64,000 bases of DNA from an uncultured Muribaculaceae bacterium (GCA_947625935.1 CANQQE010000012.1:16202-80201), one strand, 5' to 3'; numbered from the stretch's first letter, positions 1 to 9,352 are shown. The notes: a model not told the origin generated them from the letters alone. Made by a program: numbers and translations.

Positions 1-940
1 TGGCATAGGCGGGATTGGCCCATACTTTCTCAATATCGCCTGCGCGGCGTCCTACGATTTTGTGGGGAACGTTAACGCCTGTGGCGCGCTGGAATGCGTC
101 TATCAGCTCAAGCACTGACAATCCTATTCCGGTGCCGAGATTGAAAATCTCTATTTTGTTGTCTGATTTGTCCTCAAGCATCCTCTCCACAGCGATAACG
201 TGAGCTTTCGCAAGGTCGACAACGTTGATGAAGTCGCGTATGCAAGACCCGTCGGGGGTGTCGTAGTCATTGCCGAACACGCTCAATTCCTTTCTTATGC
301 CGATGGCGGTCTGTGTGAGGTAGGGTATGAGATTCTGTGGCACACCGTTGGGCAATTCGCCTATTTCAGCGGATGGATGCGCTCCAACGGGGTTGAAATA
401 TCTGAGAATAACGCTTTTGATTGGTGCGCCTGAGTTGACCACATCGGTGATTATCTCCTCTGAAATCTGTTTGGTGTTACCGTAAGGCGATGTGGCTTTT
501 TTTATCGGCGCCGCCTCAGTGACCGGGTTGGAGTCCGGCTCGCCGTAGACCGTGCATGATGATGAGAAGACTATTCCTTTCACTCCGTGACGCGGCATGG
601 CGTCGAGCAGATTGAGCAAGGTGTTGAGGTTGTTGCGATAGTATAGGATAGGCTTTTCAATTGATTCACCGACAGCTTTGCTCGCTGCGAAATTGATGAT
701 ACCCTTGATGTCGGGATAATCTGTGAACAATTGTTCGAGAGCCGCCATATCGGTGCAGTCGGCTTCGACCATAGGCGGACGTTGACCCGTGATGCGCTCT
801 ATGCCGTCGAGCACTTCAAGATTGCTGTTGGATAGATTATCGATGATTACCACCGGATAACCGGCTTGCTGCAGCTCGACGACAGTGTGTGAGCCTATGT
901 ATCCGGTACCTCCGGTTACTAATATTCTTCCTTTCTTCAT
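1..940 (-). CDS. galE: UDP-glucose 4-epimerase (3' end outside window)
   Basis: Interconverts UDP-glucose and UDP-galactose with bound NAD+ in the cytoplasm, supplying galactose units for polysaccharide and the Leloir pathway. The frame is open from ATG at 940 through the left edge, giving about 313 of the usual 340 or so residues. Visible are the Rossmann dinucleotide motif GGTGYIG (residues 10-16), the SSSCTVYG segment (126-133) and the catalytic YxxxK as Y153-G-N-T-K157, followed by the substrate-loop region RYFNPVGAHPS. It is an extended SDR-family epimerase and the motif order matches GalE rather than a dehydratase. It is transcribed alone from a good promoter at 990-1020. The C-terminus cannot be assessed. 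Confidence 0.93.
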   Translation of the reverse strand, partial: MKKGRILVTGGTGYIGSHTVVELQQAGYPVVIIDNLSNSNLEVLDGIERITGQRPPMVEADCTDMAALEQLFTDYPDIKGIINFAASKAVGESIEKPILYYRNNLNTLLNLLDAMPRHGVKGIVFSSSCTVYGEPDSNPVTEAAPIKKATSPYGNTKQISEEIITDVVNSGAPIKSVILRYFNPVGAHPSAEIGELPNGVPQNLIPYLTQTAIGIRKELSVFGNDYDTPDGSCIRDFINVVDLAKAHVIAVERMLEDKSDNKIEIFNLGTGIGLSVLELIDAFQRATGVNVPHKIVGRRAGDIEKVWANPAYA

Positions 941-989
941 GACTGTTTCTATTATGTGTGTCAAAGTCAACGGAACTTACGCTCCAACG

Positions 990-1020
990 CGAATTTACAA
1001 AATATTATTGTTGAAGCAAA
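990..1020 (-). promoter_or_regulatory. Bacteroidota-type promoter for galE
   Basis: On the minus strand TTTG (1020-1017) is followed after 19 bases by TAAATTCG (997-990). This fits the Bacteroidota primary-sigma consensus TTTG-N19-21-TAnnTTTG with one mismatch in the -7 box. The predicted start lies about 40 bases upstream of the galE ATG. Confidence 0.6.
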
Positions 1021-1062
1021 GTAAACGGTTCTCTCCCGGGCGTTTTTTTATTGTCGGTCGGT

Positions 1063-2511
1063 TTATAGGATGGGGCTGAAAAGTCTCATGAACGATTCCA
1101 ACGCTTTTTGGGTTATCGGTCTGTGTCGCCACGCCGAGGGGGTGATGCGTTGGCAGTTTTTCATGTCGTTGACAAAAATTTCTTTCATCTGCTTGTTGAA
1201 ATCAGTCGAATAGATGATTATGTTGCCTTCAAAGTTGTGTTCAAAACTGCGGAAGTCAAAATTGGTAGATCCCACCGATGAAAATTCCTCGTCGATGACG
1301 AGCGTCTTGCTGTGAAGCATCCCGGGTTCGTAGAAATAAATCTTGATACCAGCGCGCAAGCATTCGGTAATGTAAGAGTATGAGGCATATTTCAGCATGA
1401 CCGAGTCGCTGCGCCGCGGAATCATGATGCGCACATCGACATGAGAGAGGGCCGCGCTTTGTAACGCTTTCAGAAGGCTCTCGGTCGGCAGGAAATAGGG
1501 CGTTTGCAAGAAAACCGATTTCTTGGCGTTGGCGATGGCCTTGAGATAGACCATAGCCACATTGCTCCATTGGCTTGTGGGGCCGCTTGTGATGAGCTGC
1601 ATACCCATCGGGCGGTCGACACAGACCGGCAACGCTACATCTTTACCTTCTTCGATTAACGGTTGTCCCATGAAACTCCAGTCTATGGCAAACGACAGTT
1701 TCAATGCAGCCACGGCAGGACCCTGTATGCGCAGGTGTGTGTCGCGCCAGATGCCCCAGTCTGTCCCGTCGATATATCGATCAGCTATGTTCATCCCGCC
1801 GATATATCCGATGTATCCGTCGATTACGCAAAGTTTGCGGTGATTGCGCCAGTTGATGCGGGTGGCAAACGGGGGAAAGGCGACTTTAAAAAATGGATAG
1901 ACCATAACCCCTGCCTGCTGCATCTCTTTGAAAAATCTGTTTTTCACGCCGAAACAGCCTACATGGTCGTAGATAACTCTGACGATGACACCTTCTCGCG
2001 CCTTGCGTTGGAGAATCTCTTTTATCTCATATCCGATTTTGTCATCCTCAAAAATGTAGTATTGGAGGTGAATGTAATGCTGCGCATTGTTGAGGTCGTC
2101 GATGAGCGTGTCAAATTTCTCGCGGCCGGTTGTGAAGATTTTGGCATCGTTTCCCGGATAGAAGTTTGCTCCGGTCAACGAGCGTGCGAGTTTGATCTGC
2201 TGCTGGCTCTCGGTGCTCATGGCTATTCGGTCGGCATGGGGGAGCGACATTGATTCAAATTTGCGCAGTTTGCGGCGGTTGCGGCGGGATATGCGGTGCT
2301 TGTTCTTTATGCTGCGCCCGAAGAATATGTAGAGGATAAGTCCGAATGCGGGAACAACAAGAAGCACAGTAACCCATGCGAGTGACTTGACGGGATTGCG
2401 GTTTTCTGACAAGACGATTCCGATGATACTGAGAATTGTGACGGCATAGATGACCATCAATCCCCAATAGAGCCATGACATATTTATGTATTCTGACAAA
2501 GACGCTCCCAT
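1063..2511 (-). CDS. cls: Cardiolipin synthase, phospholipase-D type
   Basis: Joins two phosphatidylglycerol molecules (or PG and another phospholipid) into cardiolipin at the inner membrane. Two N-terminal membrane segments (WLYWGLMVIYAVTILSIIG and LAWVTVLLVVPAFGLILYIF) precede two PLD catalytic HxKxxxxD motifs. In the frame beginning at 2559 these are H240-R-K-L-C-V-I-D247 and H416-S-K-T-L-V-I-D423, each followed by the usual Gly/Ser-rich strand. An upstream ATG at 2559 would add 16 residues, but a possible -7 box (TAATTTTG, 2564-2557) overlaps that codon. I therefore prefer ATG at 2511, which gives 482 residues, typical of the family. The start choice is an inference; the function is secure. 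Confidence 0.9.
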   Translation of the reverse strand: MGASLSEYINMSWLYWGLMVIYAVTILSIIGIVLSENRNPVKSLAWVTVLLVVPAFGLILYIFFGRSIKNKHRISRRNRRKLRKFESMSLPHADRIAMSTESQQQIKLARSLTGANFYPGNDAKIFTTGREKFDTLIDDLNNAQHYIHLQYYIFEDDKIGYEIKEILQRKAREGVIVRVIYDHVGCFGVKNRFFKEMQQAGVMVYPFFKVAFPPFATRINWRNHRKLCVIDGYIGYIGGMNIADRYIDGTDWGIWRDTHLRIQGPAVAALKLSFAIDWSFMGQPLIEEGKDVALPVCVDRPMGMQLITSGPTSQWSNVAMVYLKAIANAKKSVFLQTPYFLPTESLLKALQSAALSHVDVRIMIPRRSDSVMLKYASYSYITECLRAGIKIYFYEPGMLHSKTLVIDEEFSSVGSTNFDFRSFEHNFEGNIIIYSTDFNKQMKEIFVNDMKNCQRITPSAWRHRPITQKALESFMRLFSPIL

Positions 2512-2684
2512 TTCATCGTATTTTCGCCCTAAAATTACACAAATAGTCGCAACAAACAAAATTAATGCGACATATTGATGTAGATATGTAAGATATTGGC
2601 CGATTAGTGTATTTTTCCCACAGGTCAGTAATTTATTATTAAGTTCCGCGCCGATTGGGATAATGGTGTTTGTCGAAAAATCGC

Positions 2685-2692
2685 TACCTTTG
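2685..2692 (+). promoter_or_regulatory. -7 promoter box for the mlaEF operon
   Basis: TACCTTTG matches the Bacteroidota -7 consensus TAnnTTTG exactly. No good TTTG lies 19-21 bases upstream, so the -33 half is weak. The box places transcription start near 2699, downstream of the ATG at 2670. That argues for ATG 2721 as the true start of the permease. Confidence 0.5.
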
Positions 2693-2720
2693 CGGGAAAT
2701 TATCCATTTTAAATACTAAG

Positions 2721-3470
2721 ATGCTACTTACTAACTCCATAGCCACGTTCGGCAGCTATTGCCTGTTTATGCGACGGGTGTTTTCTATTCCTGATAAGCT
2801 CAAAATTTTTCTGCGTCGCACTGTTGCCGAGATTTCAAAACTCGGAGTGGACTCAATTCCCCTCGTAATCATAATCTCGTTGTTTATTGGTGCGGTTATC
2901 GCCATCCAGATGCAGCTCAACATCACTTCGCCGCTCATTCCCGCTTATTCTGTGGGGTTGGCCACGCGTGATATTGTGCTGCTGGAATTTTCCAATTCGA
3001 TTCTGTGCTTGATTCTCGCCGGAAAGGTTGGTTCAAACATAGCTTCCGAGATTGGAACCATGAGGGTGACCGAGCAGATTGACGCGCTTGAGATTATGGG
3101 TGTCAATTCGGCAAATTTCCTGGTGTTGCCAAAAATCGTCGCATTCCTGTTGTTTATGCCGGTTTTGGTGGTATTCAGCATCTCGACGGCTTTGTTCGGC
3201 GGCTACTTCGTGGCGTTTGTGACCGATATAATCACCGTGTCACGCTACGTCTATGGTTTGCAGGCGTTATTTCAGGAATGGTATGTATGGTATGGGCTTA
3301 TAAAATCGGTGGTATTCGCATTTATCATCAGCTCTGTCGCCTCGTTTTATGGCTACTACGTCAAGGGCGGCGCGCTCGATGTCGGTAAATCAAGTACCAA
3401 TGCCGTTGTGTCGAGCAGCATACTGATTCTGTTTTTTGACGTGTTGTTGACAAAACTGTTATTGCAATGA
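2721..3470 (+). CDS. mlaE: MlaE/YrbE-family ABC transporter permease
   Basis: Inner-membrane permease of the Mla-type phospholipid transport system, which moves lipids between inner and outer membranes. The 249-residue protein starts MLLTNSIATFG and has an N-terminal amphipathic part. It is followed by about five hydrophobic segments, including VDSIPLVIIISLFIGAVIAI and the conserved ELGTMRVTEQIDALE-type loop (here SEIGTMRVTEQIDALEIMG), the signature of the family. An in-frame ATG at 2670 is upstream of the promoter box and is rejected as start. Its stop overlaps the mlaF start (ATGA, 3467-3470), so the two are translationally coupled. No mlaD/MCE gene follows, unlike many Mla operons. Confidence 0.9.
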   Translation: MLLTNSIATFGSYCLFMRRVFSIPDKLKIFLRRTVAEISKLGVDSIPLVIIISLFIGAVIAIQMQLNITSPLIPAYSVGLATRDIVLLEFSNSILCLILAGKVGSNIASEIGTMRVTEQIDALEIMGVNSANFLVLPKIVAFLLFMPVLVVFSISTALFGGYFVAFVTDIITVSRYVYGLQALFQEWYVWYGLIKSVVFAFIISSVASFYGYYVKGGALDVGKSSTNAVVSSSILILFFDVLLTKLLLQ

Positions 3471-4243
3471 TTGAGGTTAAAAATATTACAAAATCGTTTG
3501 ACGGAAAGACGATTTTGCATGATATATCGGCGACATTCCACACTGGTAAGACTAATCTGATTATAGGTCAGAGTGGATCGGGTAAAACTGTGTTGATGAA
3601 ATCGCTTGTGGGGCTTATTCGTCCCGAGATGGGTGAAATACTCTACGACGGACGCGATTTGTTGAAAATGGACTCCTCGCAAGTAAAAGATTTACGCAAG
3701 GAGATTGGAATGCTTTTCCAAGGATCGGCTCTGTTTGACTCTGAGACTGTACTTGGCAATGTCATGTTCCCGCTGGTGATGTTTACCAAAATGACTGAGG
3801 CCGAGATGCGCGACCGAGCGCTGTTTTGCTTAGAGCGTGTCAACCTTAAAGGAGCCGACAAAAAATATCCGTCGGAAATATCAGGAGGTATGCAGAAACG
3901 TGTGGCTATAGCACGCGCCATAGCCCTTAATCCGAAATATCTGTTTTGTGACGAGCCTAACTCGGGTCTTGACCCTAAGACTTCTATTGTCATTGACGAA
4001 TTGTTGAGCGACATAACCCATGAATACAATATCACGACTATAATAAACACCCATGATATGAACTCGGTGCTCGGTATAGGCGAGAACATCATTTTCATAA
4101 ACAAGGGCTATCGTGACTGGGTGGGTAATAAAGACAAAATTTTTGAGACCACAAACGAGGCGTTATCTGACTTTGTGTTTGCGACAGACCTTTTCCAGAA
4201 AGTAAAGGATTATGTAGTGCACAATTCACATCACATTCGATAA
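3467..4243 (+). CDS. mlaF: MlaF-like ABC transporter ATP-binding protein
   Basis: ATPase subunit that powers the MlaE permease. The 258 residues contain Walker A GQSGSGKT (about 34-41), the Q-loop in MLFQGSALFD, the ABC signature ISGGMQKRVAIARA, Walker B YLFCDEPNSGLDP and the H-loop INTHDM. The substitution GGMQKR within the signature and the DEPNSGLDP form are typical of MlaF/YrbF ATPases. It overlaps mlaE by 4 bases. A beta-lactamase gene begins only 25 bases after its stop and is probably co-transcribed. Confidence 0.92.
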   Translation: MIEVKNITKSFDGKTILHDISATFHTGKTNLIIGQSGSGKTVLMKSLVGLIRPEMGEILYDGRDLLKMDSSQVKDLRKEIGMLFQGSALFDSETVLGNVMFPLVMFTKMTEAEMRDRALFCLERVNLKGADKKYPSEISGGMQKRVAIARAIALNPKYLFCDEPNSGLDPKTSIVIDELLSDITHEYNITTIINTHDMNSVLGIGENIIFINKGYRDWVGNKDKIFETTNEALSDFVFATDLFQKVKDYVVHNSHHIR

Positions 4244-4268
4244 ATGCCTGCCATACCGTTTTTTTGAG

Positions 4269-5210
4269 ATGTCAAAAAACAGTATTTATCTACTTCATGC
4301 AATCTGCTCTTTGCTTTGCCTGTCAGCGGTTTTATCGTCGTTTGATTGCCGTAAGAAAGATATAGGGCGTACATCGATTTGTGCGGATGTTCTTGCCGAC
4401 ACCATCTCTAAAATCGTGTCGGGTTACCCCGGGGAGATCGGGGTGGCTTTAATCATTAATAACACCGACACCATAACTGTCAACAACCGGGCAGTCTATC
4501 CTCTGATGAGCGTGTTCAAGGTTCATCAGGCTATGGCTGTCTGCAATGATTTTGATTGCAGAGGGCTGACTCTCGACTCGTTGATTGACATCAAGAGAAC
4601 TGAGCTTGATTCCATGACATGGAGCCCCATGTTGAAGGAGCATAAGGACGCGGAATTTAGATTGACGGTTAAAGACCTATTGCGTTACACGCTCAAGTTG
4701 AGCGACAACAATGCAAGCAATCTCATGTTCGAGAGACTGGTCGGCGTAGCGGAAACTGACAGTTTCATAGCTACCGTGGTTCCGCGCTCAAGCTTTAGAA
4801 TCGCTTGTACTGAAAGGGATATGTCGGTAGACCGCAGTAGGGCATACACAAACTCCACCTCTCCTTTAGGTGCGGCGATCTTGATGAATCGCTTGTTTAC
4901 CGACAGTTTGATCAGTGGTGCAAAGCAGGGATTTATCAAAAATGCTTTGAAAGAATGTGCCACGGGCAATGACAGAATCACTGCTCCTTTGCTCGGCAAA
5001 GAGGGTGTCGTGGTTGCCCATAAGACAGGTTCAGGCTACACTACTGAAAAAGGGGTGCTTATTGCTCTCAATGATGTGGCATATATCTCTTTGTCTGACA
5101 ATATGCGTTACACCTTGGCAGTGTTTGTCAAAGATTTCCATGGAGATGCGACACAGGCTTCTAATGCCATATCCCATATATCGGCCGTAGTGTATTCTTA
5201 CTTGAAGTAA
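4269..5210 (+). CDS. Class A (subclass A2, CfxA-like) beta-lactamase
   Basis: Serine beta-lactamase, exported to the periplasm, expected to hydrolyse penicillins or cephalosporins. All class A motifs are present: S81-V-F-K84 (SxxK), S145-D-N147, the omega-loop glutamate E182 in TERDMS, and K252-T-G. Serine instead of asparagine after TERDM, and the context TSPLGAAILMNRLF, follow the CfxA/CepA A2 pattern as I know it. The N-terminus is hydrophobic (residues 5-24), consistent with a signal peptide; a cysteine follows at 27 but without a proper lipobox. It lies 25 bases behind mlaF on the same strand. Base composition is like its neighbours, with no adjacent mobile DNA, so it looks like a resident chromosomal enzyme. 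Substrate range cannot be read from sequence. Confidence 0.88.
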   Translation: MSKNSIYLLHAICSLLCLSAVLSSFDCRKKDIGRTSICADVLADTISKIVSGYPGEIGVALIINNTDTITVNNRAVYPLMSVFKVHQAMAVCNDFDCRGLTLDSLIDIKRTELDSMTWSPMLKEHKDAEFRLTVKDLLRYTLKLSDNNASNLMFERLVGVAETDSFIATVVPRSSFRIACTERDMSVDRSRAYTNSTSPLGAAILMNRLFTDSLISGAKQGFIKNALKECATGNDRITAPLLGKEGVVVAHKTGSGYTTEKGVLIALNDVAYISLSDNMRYTLAVFVKDFHGDATQASNAISHISAVVYSYLK

Positions 5211-5291
5211 TCGTTGAAAAACTTTTGGATTAATTCCTTGATTCATTCGCCGATTGCGTTATCTCGATTCCTTCTTGTTCATGACGTCAGT

Positions 5292-5336
5292 TAAAAAATC
5301 AGTGGGGTTAATGCCGGCAAGCATCGACCCCACTGA
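5292..5336 (-). terminator. Rho-independent terminator of the M16 protease gene
   Basis: A perfect 10-base stem (TCAGTGGGGT at 5299-5308, ACCCCACTGA at 5327-5336) with an 18-base loop. In the minus direction it is followed by a T run (complement of AAAAAA at 5293-5298). It sits between the convergent beta-lactamase and protease genes. Confidence 0.75.
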
Positions 5337-5359
5337 GGTATGACTTTGGACGTTATCGT

Positions 5360-8179
5360 TTATTCGGCTTCGGGATCAAGTATCACAGTCTGGTAATTGC
5401 CCTGGGATAGTAGCTCTTTCATGAATGCCATGACATCGGCGGGAGTCAAGGCGTTGATGGTCTCGATGTTGTTGTTGAACGCATCGATACCGTTGAGTGA
5501 TGTGCCGACCATTGCGTTGATCCAAGGTTCGTTAAGCTCTTTTTCTTCAGTGCAGCTCTTTACCATGAATTCTTTCACTTTGTTCAGCTCCTCATCGGTG
5601 ATATTGGATGTCATGTTATTAAATTCCGCTTCAACCATTCCAAGTACTTTCTCCTTCATTTCAGGCTTCATCGGGAAGACCGACTGGATAGTGACGGGAT
5701 ATTTGCCAATGCGTTTCATTGAGCCTTGTGCGCCGATTGAATAGACCGCACCTTCTTTTTCGCGGACGGTCTCGGTGAGACGTTTGGTAAGGATTTGGCC
5801 TGCGACGCTTGCAAGAGTGCGGTTTTTGGTCGAGTAGGGGAGTGCGCCCTCTACCACGATAGCTGCCCAGGTCTGAGGCGTTTCCATCGGTGCTGTGAAT
5901 GTGTGGGTGTCGCGGCCTGCGATAATCTCTATGGATGTGTCGGGAGTGGCGTCTTTCACTGATTTGGCTGCGTCGCCTGGGAGTGATGCGATATATTGTT
6001 CCACAAGCTGTTTAAGCGAATCGGTATCTATATTGCCCACGAAGAAGAAGGTGTAATCGGCGGCGTTGGCAGTGGCGTTATGTGCCATTGCAAGAACATC
6101 CTCCCGGTTGGAGGCTTTGATGCTTTCAGCGGTTACCATCTGGGCTTTCGGCGATTTTATCAGAGAACTCATGAGGTTTTTGCTGAAGATAAACTGCGGG
6201 TTGGCGCTCTGATTTTGCATCAGTCCGCTGTACATATTCTGGAAAGCGGTGAACTCATCTTCGGTCAGTTCCATGTCGGTCATCGTCATGTAGATCAGCT
6301 CCATTAAAGTTGGGAGGTCTTTTGGCGTGGTTGCACCGCTAAGACTGCGTGAATATTCTTCGATTGAGAAGTTGACCGACGCTTGTTTACCTTGCAGATA
6401 CTTCTGCATATCGCTGAACGTGTATGAGCCGAGTCCGTTTTGAGACAGTGCGAGCGGCATCACAATCACGCTGTTGGCTTTTTCATCGGGGAGAGTGGAA
6501 ATGCCGCCGCCCTTTGCGACTGCTTCAAAAAGAATTTCGTCGTTTTTGAACGCTGTCTTCTTGACAACCACAGTCGCACCGTTTGAGAGCGTCCATTTTT
6601 CCGCTCCCCACTGTTTGTCGTCCTCGGTTTTCACGATTGTTCCGGCTTTTGGCATAGCGGGAATCAGTGGTTCGCTCTTGACCTCATCGACATATGCCTC
6701 GATGTTCTCCCCGTCAATGGCGGTGAAAGAAGCCGCAAGTGATTCTTCCGTGGGGGCTGTGTAACCATCTTTCTCGGGAGTCATGGCGATGACAACGCGG
6801 TTGTCGGTGGTGATAAGCTCTTTCATTGACATATTGATGGCGGCTACAGGTACCTGGTTGGCGAGCATCTGCATTAGATTGTACTTTTCTTCAAGCGACG
6901 GGATGGGGTCGTTGTCGATGAAGTTGCGAACGTAGGAACGCACATAATCGCTGGTCTGGTGATTGGCGCGGTCGTTGTAGTCTTTCTCTAATTTTGACAG
7001 ATACTCTTTGCGGGCACGTTCATATTCCGATGCGGTGAATCCCCCGCGGGCGGCGCGGAGTACTTCGCGATATGCGGCTGCAAGCGCGCCTGACAGGTCG
7101 CTCCCTTTTGGAAGTGCTGTGATTGTGAAAGCGTCTTTGGTCTTAGCCAGTAAGAAATTACCGTATTTGGCCATTGCGTTTGCAAATGGAGCGTCGGCTT
7201 TTGTACTAAGGTCGGTCAATCGGCTGTTGAGCATCTCGTCTATCATTGTCGTGATGTAATCTTGTGCCACTCCGGCCAGTGTGGAACGCAATGAGTCGGG
7301 GAGGGCTTTGGTCTTGAACATTATCATGCCGATGGGGAACGACAACTCCTTGTCAGAACCTATGGCGAAGATAGTTCCCGGGGTGTCTTCGACGGGGAAG
7401 TAGACGCGCTCTTTGACATTTTCCGGCATTTTGATCGGTGAGAAGATTTCTTTGATTTTGTTCTCTATGCGGTCCACGTCAATATCGCCAACAACGATTA
7501 TGCCTTGCTGGTCGGGGCGATACCATGCTTCATAATAATCGCGGATTGCTTGTGGAGGAAAATTGTCTACCACTTCCATTGTGCCTATTGGCAGACGGTA
7601 GCCATAGCGGTTGTTGGGGTAGATCACGGGTAGCAGTTTCTCTAAGATTCGCATCTGTCCGACGTTGGTGCGTCGCCATTCTTCATGGATGACACCGCGT
7701 TCCTTATCAATTTCTTCGGGGTCGAGAAGAAGTCCGTCGGCCCAATCATGAAGAATCATGAGGCAAGAGTCCTGAACGCCGACACGAGCCGTGGGCACAT
7801 TGGAGATGTTGTAGACTGTTTCGTCGACACTTGTATATGCGTTGAGGTTCTGCCCGAATTTTACGCCGATTGATTCAAGCCAGCTTACGACCTCATTACC
7901 CGGAAAATTCTCGGTGCCGTTGAAGCACATATGTTCAAGGAAATGGGCGAGACCGCGCTGATTGTCTTCCTCCAGTATAGATCCGACTTTCTGGGCGATA
8001 TAGAAATCAGCTTGTCCTTTAGGGGTTTCATTGTGTCGGATGTAGTAGGTTAGACCGTTCGGAAGTTTACCAATCCTTACATCTTTGTCGACCGGCATTG
8101 GCATCATCTGAGCCTGGATGGTCGACATCATGCCTAATGTTGCGATAAACAGAAATAGGCGTTTAAAATTGATTCTCAT
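5360..8179 (-). CDS. M16-family zinc metallopeptidase, two-domain
   Basis: Exported zinc peptidase of the pitrilysin/insulinase family. A signal peptide is evident (MRINFKRLFLFIATLGMMSTIQA, cleavage near 23). The inverted zinc motif is H79-F-L-E82-H83, and the further glutamate region is E160-RGVIH-E166. The 939 residues hold an active N-terminal peptidase half (about 30-260) and an inactive-type half beginning near 530, giving the usual clam-shell of M16B/M16C proteins. Substrate is unknown; homologues in Bacteroidales are periplasmic peptide-degrading enzymes. It is the last gene of the leftward block and has its own upstream region of 234 bases. Confidence 0.9.
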   Translation of the reverse strand: MRINFKRLFLFIATLGMMSTIQAQMMPMPVDKDVRIGKLPNGLTYYIRHNETPKGQADFYIAQKVGSILEEDNQRGLAHFLEHMCFNGTENFPGNEVVSWLESIGVKFGQNLNAYTSVDETVYNISNVPTARVGVQDSCLMILHDWADGLLLDPEEIDKERGVIHEEWRRTNVGQMRILEKLLPVIYPNNRYGYRLPIGTMEVVDNFPPQAIRDYYEAWYRPDQQGIIVVGDIDVDRIENKIKEIFSPIKMPENVKERVYFPVEDTPGTIFAIGSDKELSFPIGMIMFKTKALPDSLRSTLAGVAQDYITTMIDEMLNSRLTDLSTKADAPFANAMAKYGNFLLAKTKDAFTITALPKGSDLSGALAAAYREVLRAARGGFTASEYERARKEYLSKLEKDYNDRANHQTSDYVRSYVRNFIDNDPIPSLEEKYNLMQMLANQVPVAAINMSMKELITTDNRVVIAMTPEKDGYTAPTEESLAASFTAIDGENIEAYVDEVKSEPLIPAMPKAGTIVKTEDDKQWGAEKWTLSNGATVVVKKTAFKNDEILFEAVAKGGGISTLPDEKANSVIVMPLALSQNGLGSYTFSDMQKYLQGKQASVNFSIEEYSRSLSGATTPKDLPTLMELIYMTMTDMELTEDEFTAFQNMYSGLMQNQSANPQFIFSKNLMSSLIKSPKAQMVTAESIKASNREDVLAMAHNATANAADYTFFFVGNIDTDSLKQLVEQYIASLPGDAAKSVKDATPDTSIEIIAGRDTHTFTAPMETPQTWAAIVVEGALPYSTKNRTLASVAGQILTKRLTETVREKEGAVYSIGAQGSMKRIGKYPVTIQSVFPMKPEMKEKVLGMVEAEFNNMTSNITDEELNKVKEFMVKSCTEEKELNEPWINAMVGTSLNGIDAFNNNIETINALTPADVMAFMKELLSQGNYQTVILDPEAE

Positions 8180-8301
8180 AATTAGTGTTTATGATGTTAT
8201 GTAATGAAGTTTGATATGCTTATGTAGCTTTGAAATAATTGAAACTTACGGTTAGACGCTGCCATATGTCGATTAGTTGCAGCGGTATCATTAAAATTTT
8301 C

Positions 8302-8309
8302 CAAATTTA
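8302..8309 (-). promoter_or_regulatory. Possible -7 box for the M16 protease gene
   Basis: TAAATTTG on the minus strand fits TAnnTTTG. I find no TTTG-like -33 element at the right distance, so this is tentative. The rest of 8180-8346 is AT-rich with no other signal I can name. Confidence 0.35.
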
Positions 8310-8346
8310 CGATTAAAATGTCACTTTTAAAATGAAAAAGGTTTAC

Positions 8347-8379
8347 AAAAAGTCCCGCGTCAAATTTAACACGGGACTT
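8347..8379 (-). terminator. Rho-independent terminator after trxB
   Basis: Stem AAGTCCCGTGT pairs with ACGCGGGACTT (minus strand, one mismatch) around an 8-base AT loop. It is followed by TTTTT. It lies 34 bases past the trxB stop. Confidence 0.8.
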
Positions 8380-8413
8380 GTGGATGTATTATGCGTTATT
8401 GGGAGCTCTGTCG

Positions 8414-9352
8414 TTACTGCTCCATCAGATACCGTTCGGCATCGATTGCCGCTCTGCATCCCATTCCGGCTGCCGATACCGCCTGTCGATAACGGGGATC
8501 GGCCACATCGCCGGCGGCGAACACTCCGGGGACGTTTGTAGCCGTGGTGTTTCCGGGCAACACAATGAATCCAGCCTCGTCTGTGGCTATGAATGGCTTG
8601 AAAACCTCAGTATTCGGATGGTGTCCGATCGCAAGGAAAAAACCGTCGATAGGAAGATCATAGTGCAGTTCTCGCGGGGTGCCGATGTGCTCCACTAAAT
8701 GCGCTCCTTCTACCACCTCATCGCCATACAGCCCTTCTGTGTTGGTGTTGAACAAAATTATGATGTTATCTTTTTCGTGTACGCGCCTTTGCATCACTTT
8801 TGATGCGCGGAGGTAATCTTTTCTGACAATCAGATATACTTTCTCGGCCAACGTGCTTAGGTAGAGTGCTTCCTCGCAGGCAGTGTCTCCACCGCCTACT
8901 ACTGCTACGATTTTTTTGCGGTAGAAGAATCCATCGCAGGTGGCGCACGCCGACACCCCCATTCCTGAATATTTGGTTTCGTCTTCAAGTCCAAGATATT
9001 TCGCGCTTGCGCCCGTGGCTATGATTACGGTGTCGGCATGTATGATGTCGTGGTTGTTGATAATCACTTCGAGAGGACGCTTGTTGAAATCGACTGATGT
9101 GGCCATTCCTGTGCGAATGTCCGCACCAAACCGCTCGGCCTGTTTGCGGAGGTCATCCATCAGTTGCGGGCCGGTCACACCTTCGGGATAACCCGGGAAG
9201 TTTTCGACATCGGTTGTGGTGGTCAGTTGCCCGCCCGGCTGGATTCCTTCATAGAGTATGGGGCTCAGATTCGCACGGGATGCGTATATCGCGGCTGTAT
9301 AGCCTGCGGGTCCCGACCCTATGATAAGACACTTGGTGTTGATTGTTTCCAT
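8414..9352 (-). CDS. trxB: Thioredoxin-disulfide reductase
   Basis: Cytoplasmic flavoenzyme that reduces thioredoxin with NADPH. The 312 residues show FAD-binding GSGPAG (13-18), the redox centre C136-A-T-C139, NADPH-binding GGGDTA (153-158) and the C-terminal FAD motif AAGDVAD (D282). Length and motif order match low-molecular-weight bacterial TrxB. It follows lolA on the same strand with a 61-base gap and ends in a clear terminator. Confidence 0.97.
   Translation of the reverse strand: METINTKCLIIGSGPAGYTAAIYASRANLSPILYEGIQPGGQLTTTTDVENFPGYPEGVTGPQLMDDLRKQAERFGADIRTGMATSVDFNKRPLEVIINNHDIIHADTVIIATGASAKYLGLEDETKYSGMGVSACATCDGFFYRKKIVAVVGGGDTACEEALYLSTLAEKVYLIVRKDYLRASKVMQRRVHEKDNIIILFNTNTEGLYGDEVVEGAHLVEHIGTPRELHYDLPIDGFFLAIGHHPNTEVFKPFIATDEAGFIVLPGNTTATNVPGVFAAGDVADPRYRQAVSAAGMGCRAAIDAERYLMEQ

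Noticed and set aside
1663-2253. A 196-codon plus-strand frame inside the cardiolipin synthase gene
   Set aside because: It is antisense to conserved catalytic regions and has no recognisable domain.
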